NCBI RefSeq assembly: GCF_018829635.1
Contig: NZ_JAHKKG010000001.1
Span: 744,001-808,000, forward strand
Length of the DNA: 64,000 nt
Direction: 5' to 3'
DNA from: Paractinoplanes bogorensis
Lineage (GTDB): Bacteria; Actinomycetota; Actinomycetes; Mycobacteriales; Micromonosporaceae
Shown here: positions 9,638 to 17,961 of the stretch, one piece after another
Numbering within the stretch: the first letter of the stretch is position 1
Layout of the letters: each line of letters opens with the position of its first letter
Notes under the pieces: generated by a model
The model's input: the letters and a program-made list of their open reading frames with translations, nothing else
Told to the model about the DNA's origin: nothing
The model's database searches: none
Position numbers and translations under genes: made by a program

Positions 9638-10450
9638 ATGTCTACGGTTCCCTACGCTCGCCCGGAGGCCGGCGCGGCGACCGAACTGCCGCCCCCGGTA
9701 CTCGCGACCGCGAGTGAGCCGCTGGTCAGCATCATCATCCCGGCGCTGAACGAGGCGCGGAACCTGCCCCACGTGATGGCCGCACTGCCCCAGGTCGACG
9801 AGGTCATCCTGGTCGACGGCGGATCGACCGACGACACGGTCGACGTGGCCCGCCGCCTGATGCCCGGCGTCCGCATCGTGCAGCAGAACCGCAAGGGCAA
9901 GGGCAACGCGCTGGCCTGCGGATTCGCCGCGGCCACGGGCGACATCATCGTCATGATCGACGCGGACGGGTCGACCGACCCCAAGGAGATCCCGAGCTTC
10001 ATCGAGGCGCTGCGGTCCGGCGCCGACTTCGCGAAGGGCTCGCGCTTCAGCGTCGGCGGCGGCAGCGCCGACATCACCCGGCTGCGCCGGCTCGGCAACC
10101 ACGGCCTGAACCTCATGGTCAACGTCCTCTTCGGCACCCGGTACAGCGATCTCTGCTACGGCTACAACGCGTTCTGGGCCCGCCACCTCGACGTCTTCGA
10201 CCTGGACAGCACCACCCCGCACGACGGTCGCCTGTGGGGGGACGGCTTCGAGATCGAGACCCTGCTCAACCTGCGGGCGGCCCGGGCCCGGCTGCGCATC
10301 GTCGAGGTGCCCAGCTTCGAGCAGCAGCGCATCCACGGCGAGAGCAACCTCAACGCGGTCACCGACGGCCTGCGGGTGCTGCGCACGATCGCCCGGGAGT
10401 GGACCCGGCGCCGGGCCGCCGCCCACCGGGCGCCGGAGCGCACCCGGTGA
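9638..10450 (+). CDS. GT2 family glycosyltransferase, polyprenyl-phosphate sugar synthase-like
   Basis: A 270-aa cytoplasmic GT-A enzyme. ATG 9638 has GGAG six bases upstream; the TTG at 9626 is part of that ribosome site and was rejected. Motifs: VSIIIPALNEARNLP, DEVILVDGGSTDDT, nucleotide-sugar/metal site DADGSTDP and LWGDGFEIET. This Dpm1-like arrangement, with no C-terminal membrane helices, is typical of enzymes that move a sugar from a nucleotide onto polyprenyl phosphate. The GT-C-like membrane protein two genes downstream would then use this lipid-linked sugar outside the membrane. First gene of a coupled series; its stop overlaps the next start (GTGA). Confidence 0.9.
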   Translation: MSTVPYARPEAGAATELPPPVLATASEPLVSIIIPALNEARNLPHVMAALPQVDEVILVDGGSTDDTVDVARRLMPGVRIVQQNRKGKGNALACGFAAATGDIIVMIDADGSTDPKEIPSFIEALRSGADFAKGSRFSVGGGSADITRLRRLGNHGLNLMVNVLFGTRYSDLCYGYNAFWARHLDVFDLDSTTPHDGRLWGDGFEIETLLNLRAARARLRIVEVPSFEQQRIHGESNLNAVTDGLRVLRTIAREWTRRRAAAHRAPERTR

Positions 10451-11571
10451 GGATCGGCGTCGTCACCAGCGCCTACCACCCGGACATCGGCGGAGTGGAG
10501 ACCCACGTCCGCCGCCTGTGCGCCGCCCTGGTGGCCACCGGCGACGAGGTCGAGGTGCTCACCCAGCACGCCCTGGGCTCGGTCGAGACGATCGACGGGG
10601 TCGTGGTCCGCCGCTTCCCGCTCACCGTCCCGGCGCCGAACTACCGCTGCTCGATCGCGCTGTGGCGGTGGCTGCGGGCCAACGCCGGGCGCTACGACGT
10701 GCTGCACGCGCACAGCTACCACGCGCTGGCCGCGTTGCCGGCCGCGCTGACCAACCGCACGCCGCTGGTCTTCACGCCGCACTACCACGGCACCGGGCAC
10801 AGCCGGCTGCGCGCGGTCCTGCACCCGATCTACCGCCCGCTCGGCCGCCGCATCGTGGCCCGGGCGGGCCGGATCATCTGTGTCACCCGGGCCGAACGGG
10901 AGCTGCTGGTCGGCCACTTCCCCGAGGCGGCGGGCCGGATGGTGGTCGTGCCCAACGGCACCGACCCGGCGCCCGACCTCGTGGCCGGGCCCGAGCCGGG
11001 CCGCGGCATCCTCTGTGTCGGCCGGCTCGAACGCTACAAGCGGGTCGACCGGGTGATCCGGGCCATGACCCGGCTGCCGGCCGACCACCGCCTCGACGTG
11101 GTCGGCTCCGGACCCGCCCGCGAGGAGTGGGAACAGCTCGCCGGCCGGCTGGGTCTCGGCCCCGAGCGGGTCGTCTTCCACGGCCGCCTGCCCGACGGCG
11201 CCTTCCAGGCCCGGATGGCGTCGGCCGCGGCGGTGGTGTCGGCCTCGGCCCACGAGGCGTTCGGCATGGCCGTGGCCGACGCGCTGACCGCCGGCATCCC
11301 GACCGTGGCGTCGTTCATCCCGGCCCACCGCGAACTGGCCGCCATGGCCGCCCCGGGTGCTCCGCTGTGGCTGGTCAACCCGGACGACGAGGTCGCGCTG
11401 GCCGAGACGCTGCAGGTCGCGGCGGGCACCGCCCGGGCCGAGGAGGGCCGCAACTCGCTGCCCACGTGGAGCGACGTCGTGCTGGCGACCCGCGCGGTCT
11501 ACGCGGCCGTGGCGACACCGGTCCGCGTGATCCAGCAGACCAAGGCCGGGGCCGGGGCCGGCGACCGATGA
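10447..11571 (+). CDS. GT4 family glycosyltransferase
   Basis: A 374-aa GT-B enzyme that transfers a sugar from a nucleotide donor to a growing lipid-linked glycan. GTG 10447 overlaps the GT2 stop by 4 bases. The N-terminal domain shows VTSAYHPDIGGVETHVRRL, the glycine loop of GT4 enzymes; the C-terminal domain shows GRLERYKRVDRVIRAM and the donor-binding Glu in SASAHEAFGMAVADALTAG (E-x7-E type). No signal or membrane helix is seen, so it works on the inner membrane face. Donor and acceptor are unknown. Its stop overlaps the next start (ATGA). Confidence 0.92.
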   Translation: MRIGVVTSAYHPDIGGVETHVRRLCAALVATGDEVEVLTQHALGSVETIDGVVVRRFPLTVPAPNYRCSIALWRWLRANAGRYDVLHAHSYHALAALPAALTNRTPLVFTPHYHGTGHSRLRAVLHPIYRPLGRRIVARAGRIICVTRAERELLVGHFPEAAGRMVVVPNGTDPAPDLVAGPEPGRGILCVGRLERYKRVDRVIRAMTRLPADHRLDVVGSGPAREEWEQLAGRLGLGPERVVFHGRLPDGAFQARMASAAAVVSASAHEAFGMAVADALTAGIPTVASFIPAHRELAAMAAPGAPLWLVNPDDEVALAETLQVAAGTARAEEGRNSLPTWSDVVLATRAVYAAVATPVRVIQQTKAGAGAGDR

Positions 11572-13511
11572 CCCTGACCCGGATGGTCGCCGAGGACCGT
11601 CTCGACCCGCCCGTCGTCGCGAGCCCGCCCGAAGCGCCCGCGACGGCGTCCCGGTGGCCCGGCGTGGCCTGCGCCGCGAGCCTGGTCGTGACCGGTGCGG
11701 CCGGGGCCGCGCTGCTGGTGGCGGCCAACCGGGCGGCCGAGCGGGACAGCGGCGACCAGTTCGGGTTCTTCTGGCTGGGCCTGCTGGTCTTCACCCTGCC
11801 TGCGGTGTTCTGGCTGGTGCGCCCGCGGACCGGTGCCCGGCTGCGGGTCGCGGTGCTGACCGCGTACGCCGGTTTCACGTACCTTCCCAAGCTTCTGCGT
11901 ACGCCGGACGGCCCGCTCTATCACGACGAGTTCGCGCACTGGCGGCAGGCGCACGAGATCCTGATCCAGGGCCGGCTCTTCGAGCAGAACCCGATCGTCA
12001 AGGTGGTCGGCGACTTCCCCGGCCTGCACGCGACGGTCGCCTCGATCTCGGCCCTGACCGGCGTCTCGATCTGGCACGGCGCGCTGATCGTGCTGATCGC
12101 CGCCCACCTGCTGGTCGTGCTCGGCGTGTTCGTGCTGGCCGCCGAGATCTGGCCGGACGCCCGGGTCGCCGCCGTGGCCGCCATCCTCTACAGCCTGAAC
12201 AGCTCGTTCCTGTTCTTCGACACCCAGTTCGGGTACGAGTCCCTGGCCATCCCGCTGCTCGTGTGGACGCTCGTCGCGCTGCACCGGGCGATGCGCGGCC
12301 CGGCCGGTCACGCCCGCTACGGCTGGTCGGCCGTGACCCTGATGCTGTCGGCGGCGACCATCGCGACCCATCACCTGACCGCCCTCGGCCTGCTCGGCGT
12401 CATGCTGATCCTGTGTGCGGTGGCCACCGCCCGGGCCCTGCGCCGCAGCCACCCGCGCGCGGTCACCTGGACGGCCTGGGCGCTGACCGTCGCCGCCGCC
12501 GTGCTCGTGGTGACCTACCTGGTCGTGGTGGCTCCGCGGACGGTCGGCTACCTCGATCCCTATCTGGCCAAGGCGCTCGACCAGGTCGCCGGGATGGCCG
12601 GCAGCAGCGGCTCGGGCAAGCGCACGCTGTTCCGCGAGTCGATCGCGCCGTGGTGGGAGCGCTACGCCGCGTTCGGCGCGCAGGGCCTGGCCGGACTGGC
12701 CATGGCGGCGGCCGCGTGGCGCCTGCGTTACCGCCGGCAGGGCGACGCGGTGTCCCGCACCGGCGCGCTCACCATGTTCGTGCTCGGCTCGCTCTACTTC
12801 CCGGCCGCGCTGCTGATCCTCACCCCGTCCGGGGCCGAGGGCGCGCGCCGCTCGTGGGCGTTCAGCTATCTCGGCCTCGCCGTCGTGGTCGCGCCGGTGG
12901 TGGTGGCGCTGCTCGACCACGCGGCCCGCCGGGCGACCCGGATCGCCGTGGCCGGCACGCTGCTCGGACTGTGCGCGGTCGCGCTGGTCGGCAACACCGC
13001 GGCCGGCATGAACCCGTCCTACCGCTTTCCGGGCCCGCCCGTCTTCGGCTCGGACACCCGCTCGTCCATCCCCGAGGTGTCGGCCGCGTCCGAGTGGCTG
13101 CGCACGACCCAGGGCCGGGACCTGCGGATCGTCGCCGACCGGTACTCCGGCCTGATCTTCGGCTCGTTCGGCGAGCAGCAGCCGGTCACCGGCTCGCAGT
13201 CGTTCCGCACCTACGACCTCTATCTGGCCCAGCCCGACCGCCGGATCGACCCGCACCTGATCGGGCAGCTCAGTTCGTGGCGGTTCGGCTATCTGATCGT
13301 CGACCGGCGGATGGCCCGGGAGGTACCCGAGATCCAGATCTACTTCGAGACCAACGAGCCGGTCCCGCACGACGGCAAGCCCGCGTTCTCGCTCGGCCAG
13401 CTCACCAAGTTCGACCACACACCGTGGACGATCAAGGTCTACGACAGCGGCAACATCGCGATCTACCGTTTCGACTTCGCCTCGCTCGGGCAGCGGGTGA
13501 GTGGCCGGTGA
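11568..13511 (+). CDS. multi-pass membrane protein, GT-C glycosyltransferase-like
   Basis: 647 aa with about 11-12 hydrophobic segments from residue 30 to about 460, followed by a soluble C-terminal domain of roughly 190 residues. An acidic pair in an early loop, DGPLYHDEFAHWRQAH (about residues 113-128), fits the catalytic Asp/Glu motif of GT-C enzymes, which take sugars from polyprenyl-phosphate donors. This pairs well with the Dpm1-like gene two positions upstream. The long soluble tail (from about FPGPPVFGSDTRSSIPEV) resembles extracytoplasmic domains of such transferases. A Wzy-like polymerase is the alternative. Coupled on both sides: ATGA with the GT4, GTGA with the next gene. Confidence 0.75.
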   Translation: MTLTRMVAEDRLDPPVVASPPEAPATASRWPGVACAASLVVTGAAGAALLVAANRAAERDSGDQFGFFWLGLLVFTLPAVFWLVRPRTGARLRVAVLTAYAGFTYLPKLLRTPDGPLYHDEFAHWRQAHEILIQGRLFEQNPIVKVVGDFPGLHATVASISALTGVSIWHGALIVLIAAHLLVVLGVFVLAAEIWPDARVAAVAAILYSLNSSFLFFDTQFGYESLAIPLLVWTLVALHRAMRGPAGHARYGWSAVTLMLSAATIATHHLTALGLLGVMLILCAVATARALRRSHPRAVTWTAWALTVAAAVLVVTYLVVVAPRTVGYLDPYLAKALDQVAGMAGSSGSGKRTLFRESIAPWWERYAAFGAQGLAGLAMAAAAWRLRYRRQGDAVSRTGALTMFVLGSLYFPAALLILTPSGAEGARRSWAFSYLGLAVVVAPVVVALLDHAARRATRIAVAGTLLGLCAVALVGNTAAGMNPSYRFPGPPVFGSDTRSSIPEVSAASEWLRTTQGRDLRIVADRYSGLIFGSFGEQQPVTGSQSFRTYDLYLAQPDRRIDPHLIGQLSSWRFGYLIVDRRMAREVPEIQIYFETNEPVPHDGKPAFSLGQLTKFDHTPWTIKVYDSGNIAIYRFDFASLGQRVSGR

Positions 13512-14281
13512 CGACCGTCCGGCTGCTCGCCGCCACGTACGCCGCCCTGGGCCTGCTGGCCGCGGGGACGCACCTGCCCTGGCTGCTCGCCGTGGTCTGT
13601 CTGGCCGCGCTGGTCGCGATCGGCGAGCTGTGGCTGCGCGCGCTCACCGGCGAGGCCATGCCCCCGGTGGCCCGGATCGGCCTGGCCATCGCGTCCGGGC
13701 TGGTCAGCCTGCCGTTCGTGGCGATCACCCTGCACGCGGCCGGTGTCACCATCGGCACCCTCTCGATCGCCATCGGCCTCGCCGTGCTGGTCACCCTGCT
13801 CGGCGGGGCGGTGCTGGTGCGGGAGCGCTCGGGCGCCGCGCCGGCCGATCCGCGTCTGCCCCGCATGATCCTCGCGGTCGGCATCCCCGCTCTGCTCACT
13901 CTGGTCGCGGGGTTCGGTTCCCTTCAGCTGTACGACCGTCTGCCGCACCCGCCGCCGCCCGGCTACACGAGTCTGGCCCTCAACGGGTGGGCCGCCGGGA
14001 TCGACCGCCCGGTCGCCATCCCGGCCCGTGGCGTGAAAGTCCCGGTCCGGATCAGCAGCGCCGGGTTGCCGGCCGCGACCGAGCCGCTGCGGGTGCGGAT
14101 GGGCGCGCGGCTCGTCTCGGGCCGGACGCTGGCCGTCGCCGCCGACGCCACCAGCTCGGTCGACGTCTTCGTGCCGGCGCCGCCGGACGCCTGCCTGCAT
14201 CGGATCGAGATCAGCCTGGGCGCGTCGAGCACCATCTTCTACGGCCGGGGCCCGGCCACCCGGGGGGCCGCCACGTGCTGA
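13508..14281 (+). CDS. membrane protein with extracytoplasmic C-terminal domain, unknown function
   Basis: 257 aa, GTG start at 13508 overlapping the preceding stop (GTGA). Four hydrophobic segments cover residues 1-135 (the last, MILAVGIPALLTLVAGFGSLQLY), followed by about 120 mostly beta-predicted residues (VAIPARGVKVPVRISSAGLP, LRVRMGARLVSG, SVDVFVPAPPDACLHRIEISLG) that should face outside. I do not recognise the family. Its strict coupling between the GT-C-like gene and the flippase makes a role in assembly or export of the same glycan likely, for example as a partner of the membrane transferase. Confidence 0.7.
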   Translation: MTTVRLLAATYAALGLLAAGTHLPWLLAVVCLAALVAIGELWLRALTGEAMPPVARIGLAIASGLVSLPFVAITLHAAGVTIGTLSIAIGLAVLVTLLGGAVLVRERSGAAPADPRLPRMILAVGIPALLTLVAGFGSLQLYDRLPHPPPPGYTSLALNGWAAGIDRPVAIPARGVKVPVRISSAGLPAATEPLRVRMGARLVSGRTLAVAADATSSVDVFVPAPPDACLHRIEISLGASSTIFYGRGPATRGAATC

Positions 14282-15531
14282 GGACCGTCGCGCGGGACTC
14301 GCTGGCCCGCAACAGCGTCCTGATCATGGCCAGCACGGTCGGGACGGCCGGGCTCGGCTACCTCTACTGGCTGCTCGCGGCTCATCGGCTGTCCCCGTCG
14401 GCGATCGGCGCGGCCACCGCCCTGATCTCCCTCTCGACCGTGGTCAGCATGGTGTCCAACCTGGGCATCGGGCACATGTTCATCCAGCGGCTGCCGGGCA
14501 CGGGCGTACGGGAATGGTCCCGGATCGTCGGTGCCGGTCTGCTTCTCGGTTGTGGAGCCACGGCGGTTGCGTCCTTCGTCGCGGCCGGTCTGCTGCCCTC
14601 GCTGGCGGGCACGTTCGTCTTCCTGCGCAGTACGTCCGGCACGGTCGCGCTGGTCACCACGGCGGTCGCCCTGACCGCGACGACACTGCTCGACTACATC
14701 TTCATCGCCGACCGGTCCAGCCACGGCATGCTGACCCGCAACCTGGCCCTGGCCGTCGGCAAGGTGGTCACGCTGGCCGCGCTGACCTGGGCCGGCTATC
14801 AGGGCCCGGGCGTCGTGCTGATCGCCTGGACGCTGCCGTCGCTCGGCGTCACGGCTTACACGCTGACCACGATGATCGGCCGGCTGCGCCCGGGTGCCCG
14901 GCTCGACGGCGCCGGGGTCGGGCTCGAGCTGCGGCACATCCAGGGCTCGCTGAGCGGCCACCACCTGATCAACCTGGCCCAGGCCGGACCCACCGCGTTG
15001 CTGCCGGTGCTGGTCACGGCCCGGCTCGGGGCCGAGGCGAACGGGCACTTCTACGTGGCCTGGATGACCGCCTCGATCCTGTTCATGGTCTCGCCCGCGG
15101 TCGCCTCGGCGTTCTATGCCGAGCGCACCAACTCGGCCGCGACCGGCCTGCCCCGCGCCGCCGCCGTCGTGTTCGCCGTGATCGGCCCGCCCGCGCTGCT
15201 GCTGTTCCTGGCCGGCGACCGCATCCTCGGCCTGTTCAGCGCGGGCTTCGCGGCCGAGGGCGAGCTGCTGCTGCGGATCCTCGTGCTGGCCGCGCTGCCC
15301 GACGCGATCACCAACCTGGCCGTCGCGCACTGGCGTTCGCTCGGCCAGTTCCGCCGCTGCCTGCGGCTCAACCTGCTGATGGCCACCGTCTGCCTGGCCC
15401 TGACCTGGCTCTGGCTGCCCGGCACCGGCATCGAGGCCGCGGGCATCGCCTGGCTGGCCGGGCAGTCGGTGGGCGCACTGGCCGTCGCCATTTTTTGGAT
15501 CAAGTCTCGACGAAAGGCCCCCGCTGCATGA
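14275..15531 (+). CDS. Wzx-like polysaccharide flippase (MOP superfamily)
   Basis: 418-aa membrane protein with about 12 hydrophobic segments; the N-terminal helix region RTVARDSLARNSVLIMASTVGTAGL and the repeated six-helix pattern are those of lipid-linked oligosaccharide flippases. It would move the undecaprenyl-linked unit built by the cytoplasmic GT4 enzymes to the outer face. GTG 14275 is the only good start near the upstream stop and gives a 7-base overlap with the preceding gene. Its stop overlaps the next ATG (ATGA), continuing the coupled operon. Substrate unknown. Confidence 0.85.
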   Translation: MLRTVARDSLARNSVLIMASTVGTAGLGYLYWLLAAHRLSPSAIGAATALISLSTVVSMVSNLGIGHMFIQRLPGTGVREWSRIVGAGLLLGCGATAVASFVAAGLLPSLAGTFVFLRSTSGTVALVTTAVALTATTLLDYIFIADRSSHGMLTRNLALAVGKVVTLAALTWAGYQGPGVVLIAWTLPSLGVTAYTLTTMIGRLRPGARLDGAGVGLELRHIQGSLSGHHLINLAQAGPTALLPVLVTARLGAEANGHFYVAWMTASILFMVSPAVASAFYAERTNSAATGLPRAAAVVFAVIGPPALLLFLAGDRILGLFSAGFAAEGELLLRILVLAALPDAITNLAVAHWRSLGQFRRCLRLNLLMATVCLALTWLWLPGTGIEAAGIAWLAGQSVGALAVAIFWIKSRRKAPAA

Positions 15532-16760
15532 GGATCCTGCACCTGTCCAACCTGTACGCCCCCGTCATCGGCGGGCTCGAGCGCAGCATCGCCACCAGCA
15601 GCGAGGAGCTGGTGCGGCGTGGGCACGAGGTCACCGTGCTCACGCTGGCGACCCCGCTGGCCGACCACGACGAGACGATCCGGGGCGTACGGGTGAAACG
15701 CGTGCGCAGCGTGGCCAACACCCTGCTGCCGCGGATGAACCAGGACGCGGGCAAACCGTTCCACCCGACCACGGCCGACCCGCTGACCACGGCGGCGATC
15801 CGGCGGGTGCTGCTCGACGGCGAGTACGACGTGGTGCACAGCCACGACTGGATGATGTACAGCTACCTGCCGCTGCGCTACGGCAAGGGTGGCCGGCCGC
15901 ACGTGCACACGGCCCACGACTTCGGCTTCACGTGCGTCAAGAAGACCTTCGCCCGCAACGGCCGGCCGTGCGGCGGGCCGCGCCTGGGCCGGTGTGTGCC
16001 GTGTGCTGTGGAACAATACGGACGACCCAGGTCGGCTGTGCTGACCACGGCACTGCGGGCCCAGCGGCACCGGGGGATCGACGCGCTGACCGCGATCTCG
16101 CCCGCCGTGGCCGAGGGCGTGAGCGCGGGCCGGATCCACGGTGACCTGCCGGTCCAGGTGATCACGTCGCTGGTGCCGGACGGGCTCGACGAGCTGGCCC
16201 GCAACACCCCGCGCCCTTCGTGGCTGCCGGACGGGCCGTACCTGCTCTTCGTGGGCGCACTCGGGCCGCACAAGGGAATCGATGTGCTCTTCGAGGCTTT
16301 TCATCGTCTTTCCCGCGACGAGAATGCGCCGGCGCTGGTCTGCATCGGGACGCCGCGGGCGGACACTCCGCCGATCCCGGACGGCGTGATCGTGCGCCAC
16401 AACGTGCCGCACCCCGAGGTGATGGCGGCCTGGCACCACGCGGCGGCCGGCGTCGTGCCGTCGATTCTCGAGCCGATGGGCCAGGTCGCGGTCGAGGCCC
16501 TGCTGGCCGGCACGCCGCTGATCGCCACCGCGGCCGGTGGCCTGGCCGACATGATCCGCGACGGCGAGAACGGCCTGCAGATCCCGGCCGGCGACCCGGA
16601 CGCCCTGCTGGCCGCCGTCCGCCGGCTGCTCACCGACCCCGGCCTGACCGCGCGCCTGCGCACGGCCGGCCACCGGCGCGGGCTCGACTACACCGCCGCC
16701 CGCGTCGTCCCGCAGATCGAGGAGGTCTACCGTGCCTGCATCGCCGCGGCTGCCCGCTGA
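15528..16760 (+). CDS. GT4 family glycosyltransferase with Cys-containing insert
   Basis: A 410-aa GT-B enzyme. N-terminal loop LSNLYAPVIGGLERSIATSSEEL; C-terminal donor site LFVGALGPHKGIDVLFEAFHRL and SILEPMGQVAVEALLAGTPLIA. Between them, about residues 130-165, lies a Cys-containing segment (FGFTCVKKTFARNGRPCGG, then LGRCVPCA) with four cysteines, a pattern found in a subset of GT4 proteins and able to bind a metal; whether it does is unknown. ATG 15528 overlaps the flippase stop. Codes for a cytoplasmic enzyme adding a later sugar of the unit. Confidence 0.9.
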   Translation: MRILHLSNLYAPVIGGLERSIATSSEELVRRGHEVTVLTLATPLADHDETIRGVRVKRVRSVANTLLPRMNQDAGKPFHPTTADPLTTAAIRRVLLDGEYDVVHSHDWMMYSYLPLRYGKGGRPHVHTAHDFGFTCVKKTFARNGRPCGGPRLGRCVPCAVEQYGRPRSAVLTTALRAQRHRGIDALTAISPAVAEGVSAGRIHGDLPVQVITSLVPDGLDELARNTPRPSWLPDGPYLLFVGALGPHKGIDVLFEAFHRLSRDENAPALVCIGTPRADTPPIPDGVIVRHNVPHPEVMAAWHHAAAGVVPSILEPMGQVAVEALLAGTPLIATAAGGLADMIRDGENGLQIPAGDPDALLAAVRRLLTDPGLTARLRTAGHRRGLDYTAARVVPQIEEVYRACIAAAAR

Positions 16761-17961
16761 CGGTCCGACCCGAGTGGTCGTCGTCGGCTCGGGCTGGCGG
16801 TTCCTCTCCGGCATCAGCTACTACACCTGCCGCCTGACCAATGCGCTGGCCGAGCGCTACGAGGTCGGCGCGATCCTGATGCGCCAGCTGCTGCCGACCC
16901 GGCTCTACCCCGGTCGCGGGCGGGTCGGGCAACGGCTCAACGACCTCGCGTACGCCCCCGGGGTCGAGGTCTTCGACGGCGTCGACTGGTGGGGGGTGCC
17001 GAGCCTGGTGCGGGCGGTGCGATTCCTGCGCTCGTTCCGGCCCGAGGTGCTCGTGCTCCAGTGGTGGACGGGCACGGTCCTGCACTCCTACCTGGTGCTG
17101 GCCGCAGCCGCCCGGCTGCTCGGGATCCGGGTGGTCGTCGAGTTCCACGAGGTGCAGGACACCGGCGAGGCCCAGCACCGGTGGGCCGCCTGGTACACCC
17201 GCACGCTGATCCGGCCCTTGCTGCGCCGCACCGAGGGCGTGATCGTGCACTCCGGCTTCGACCGGGTCCAACTGCGTTCCACGTACGACCTCGACGGGGT
17301 GCCGGACGAGATCGCGCTGCACGGGCCGTTCGACCATCACGACGCCGTTCCGGTGTCGCCCCGGGTGCCCGACGGGACGGTTCGGCTGCTGTTCTTCGGC
17401 ACGATCCGCCCGTACAAGGGGCTGGAGGATCTGGTCGAGGCGTTCGGGCGGCTTCCGTCGAACTACACGCTGACCGTCGTGGGGGAGACGTGGGAGGGGT
17501 GGGACCGGCCCGCCTCGATGATCGCCGAGTCGCCCGCGGCCGGCCGGATCACCTTCGTCAACCGCTACGTCGCCGACTCCGAGGTCGACGGGTTCTTCGC
17601 CGATGCCGACCTGGTCGTGCTGCCCTATCGCCGCAGTTCGGCGAGCGGGCCGCTGCACATCGCGATGAGTCACGGCCTGCCCGTGGTCGTCACCGCCGTC
17701 GGCGGGCTGGTCGAGGCGGCGTCCGACTATTCGGGGACCACCTTCGTGGCCGCCGGCTCGCCGTCCGCGCTGGTCGACGCCGTACGGTCCGCGTCTCTGA
17801 ACGTCGGAAGGCGGCACACCGACCCCTCCTCGTGGGAGAAGTCGGTGGCCGCCTTCACTCGGTTGTTCGCCCGGATGGGCGTGCTCCCGGTGGGTCAGGA
17901 CGCCGTGATCACCGCGTCGTCGAACCAGACCGTGCCGGTGTTGTCGCCCGACTTGAGGTGA
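16732..17961 (+). CDS. GT4 family glycosyltransferase, last gene of the glycan operon
   Basis: A 409-aa GT-B enzyme starting at GTG 16732, 29 bases inside the preceding gene. A strong ribosome site GAGGAGG at 16719-16725, six bases upstream, fixes this start. Motifs: VVVGSGWRFLSGISYYTCRLTNAL at the N-terminus, LLFFGTIRPYKGLEDLVEAF, and VVLPYRRSSASGPLHIAMSHGLPVV in the donor domain. The last 22 or so codons run into the 3' end of the GH5-type gene on the opposite strand (67-base convergent overlap), so the C-terminal tail after about residue 388 may be non-essential read-through. Confidence 0.9.
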   Translation: MPASPRLPADGPTRVVVVGSGWRFLSGISYYTCRLTNALAERYEVGAILMRQLLPTRLYPGRGRVGQRLNDLAYAPGVEVFDGVDWWGVPSLVRAVRFLRSFRPEVLVLQWWTGTVLHSYLVLAAAARLLGIRVVVEFHEVQDTGEAQHRWAAWYTRTLIRPLLRRTEGVIVHSGFDRVQLRSTYDLDGVPDEIALHGPFDHHDAVPVSPRVPDGTVRLLFFGTIRPYKGLEDLVEAFGRLPSNYTLTVVGETWEGWDRPASMIAESPAAGRITFVNRYVADSEVDGFFADADLVVLPYRRSSASGPLHIAMSHGLPVVVTAVGGLVEAASDYSGTTFVAAGSPSALVDAVRSASLNVGRRHTDPSSWEKSVAAFTRLFARMGVLPVGQDAVITASSNQTVPVLSPDLR

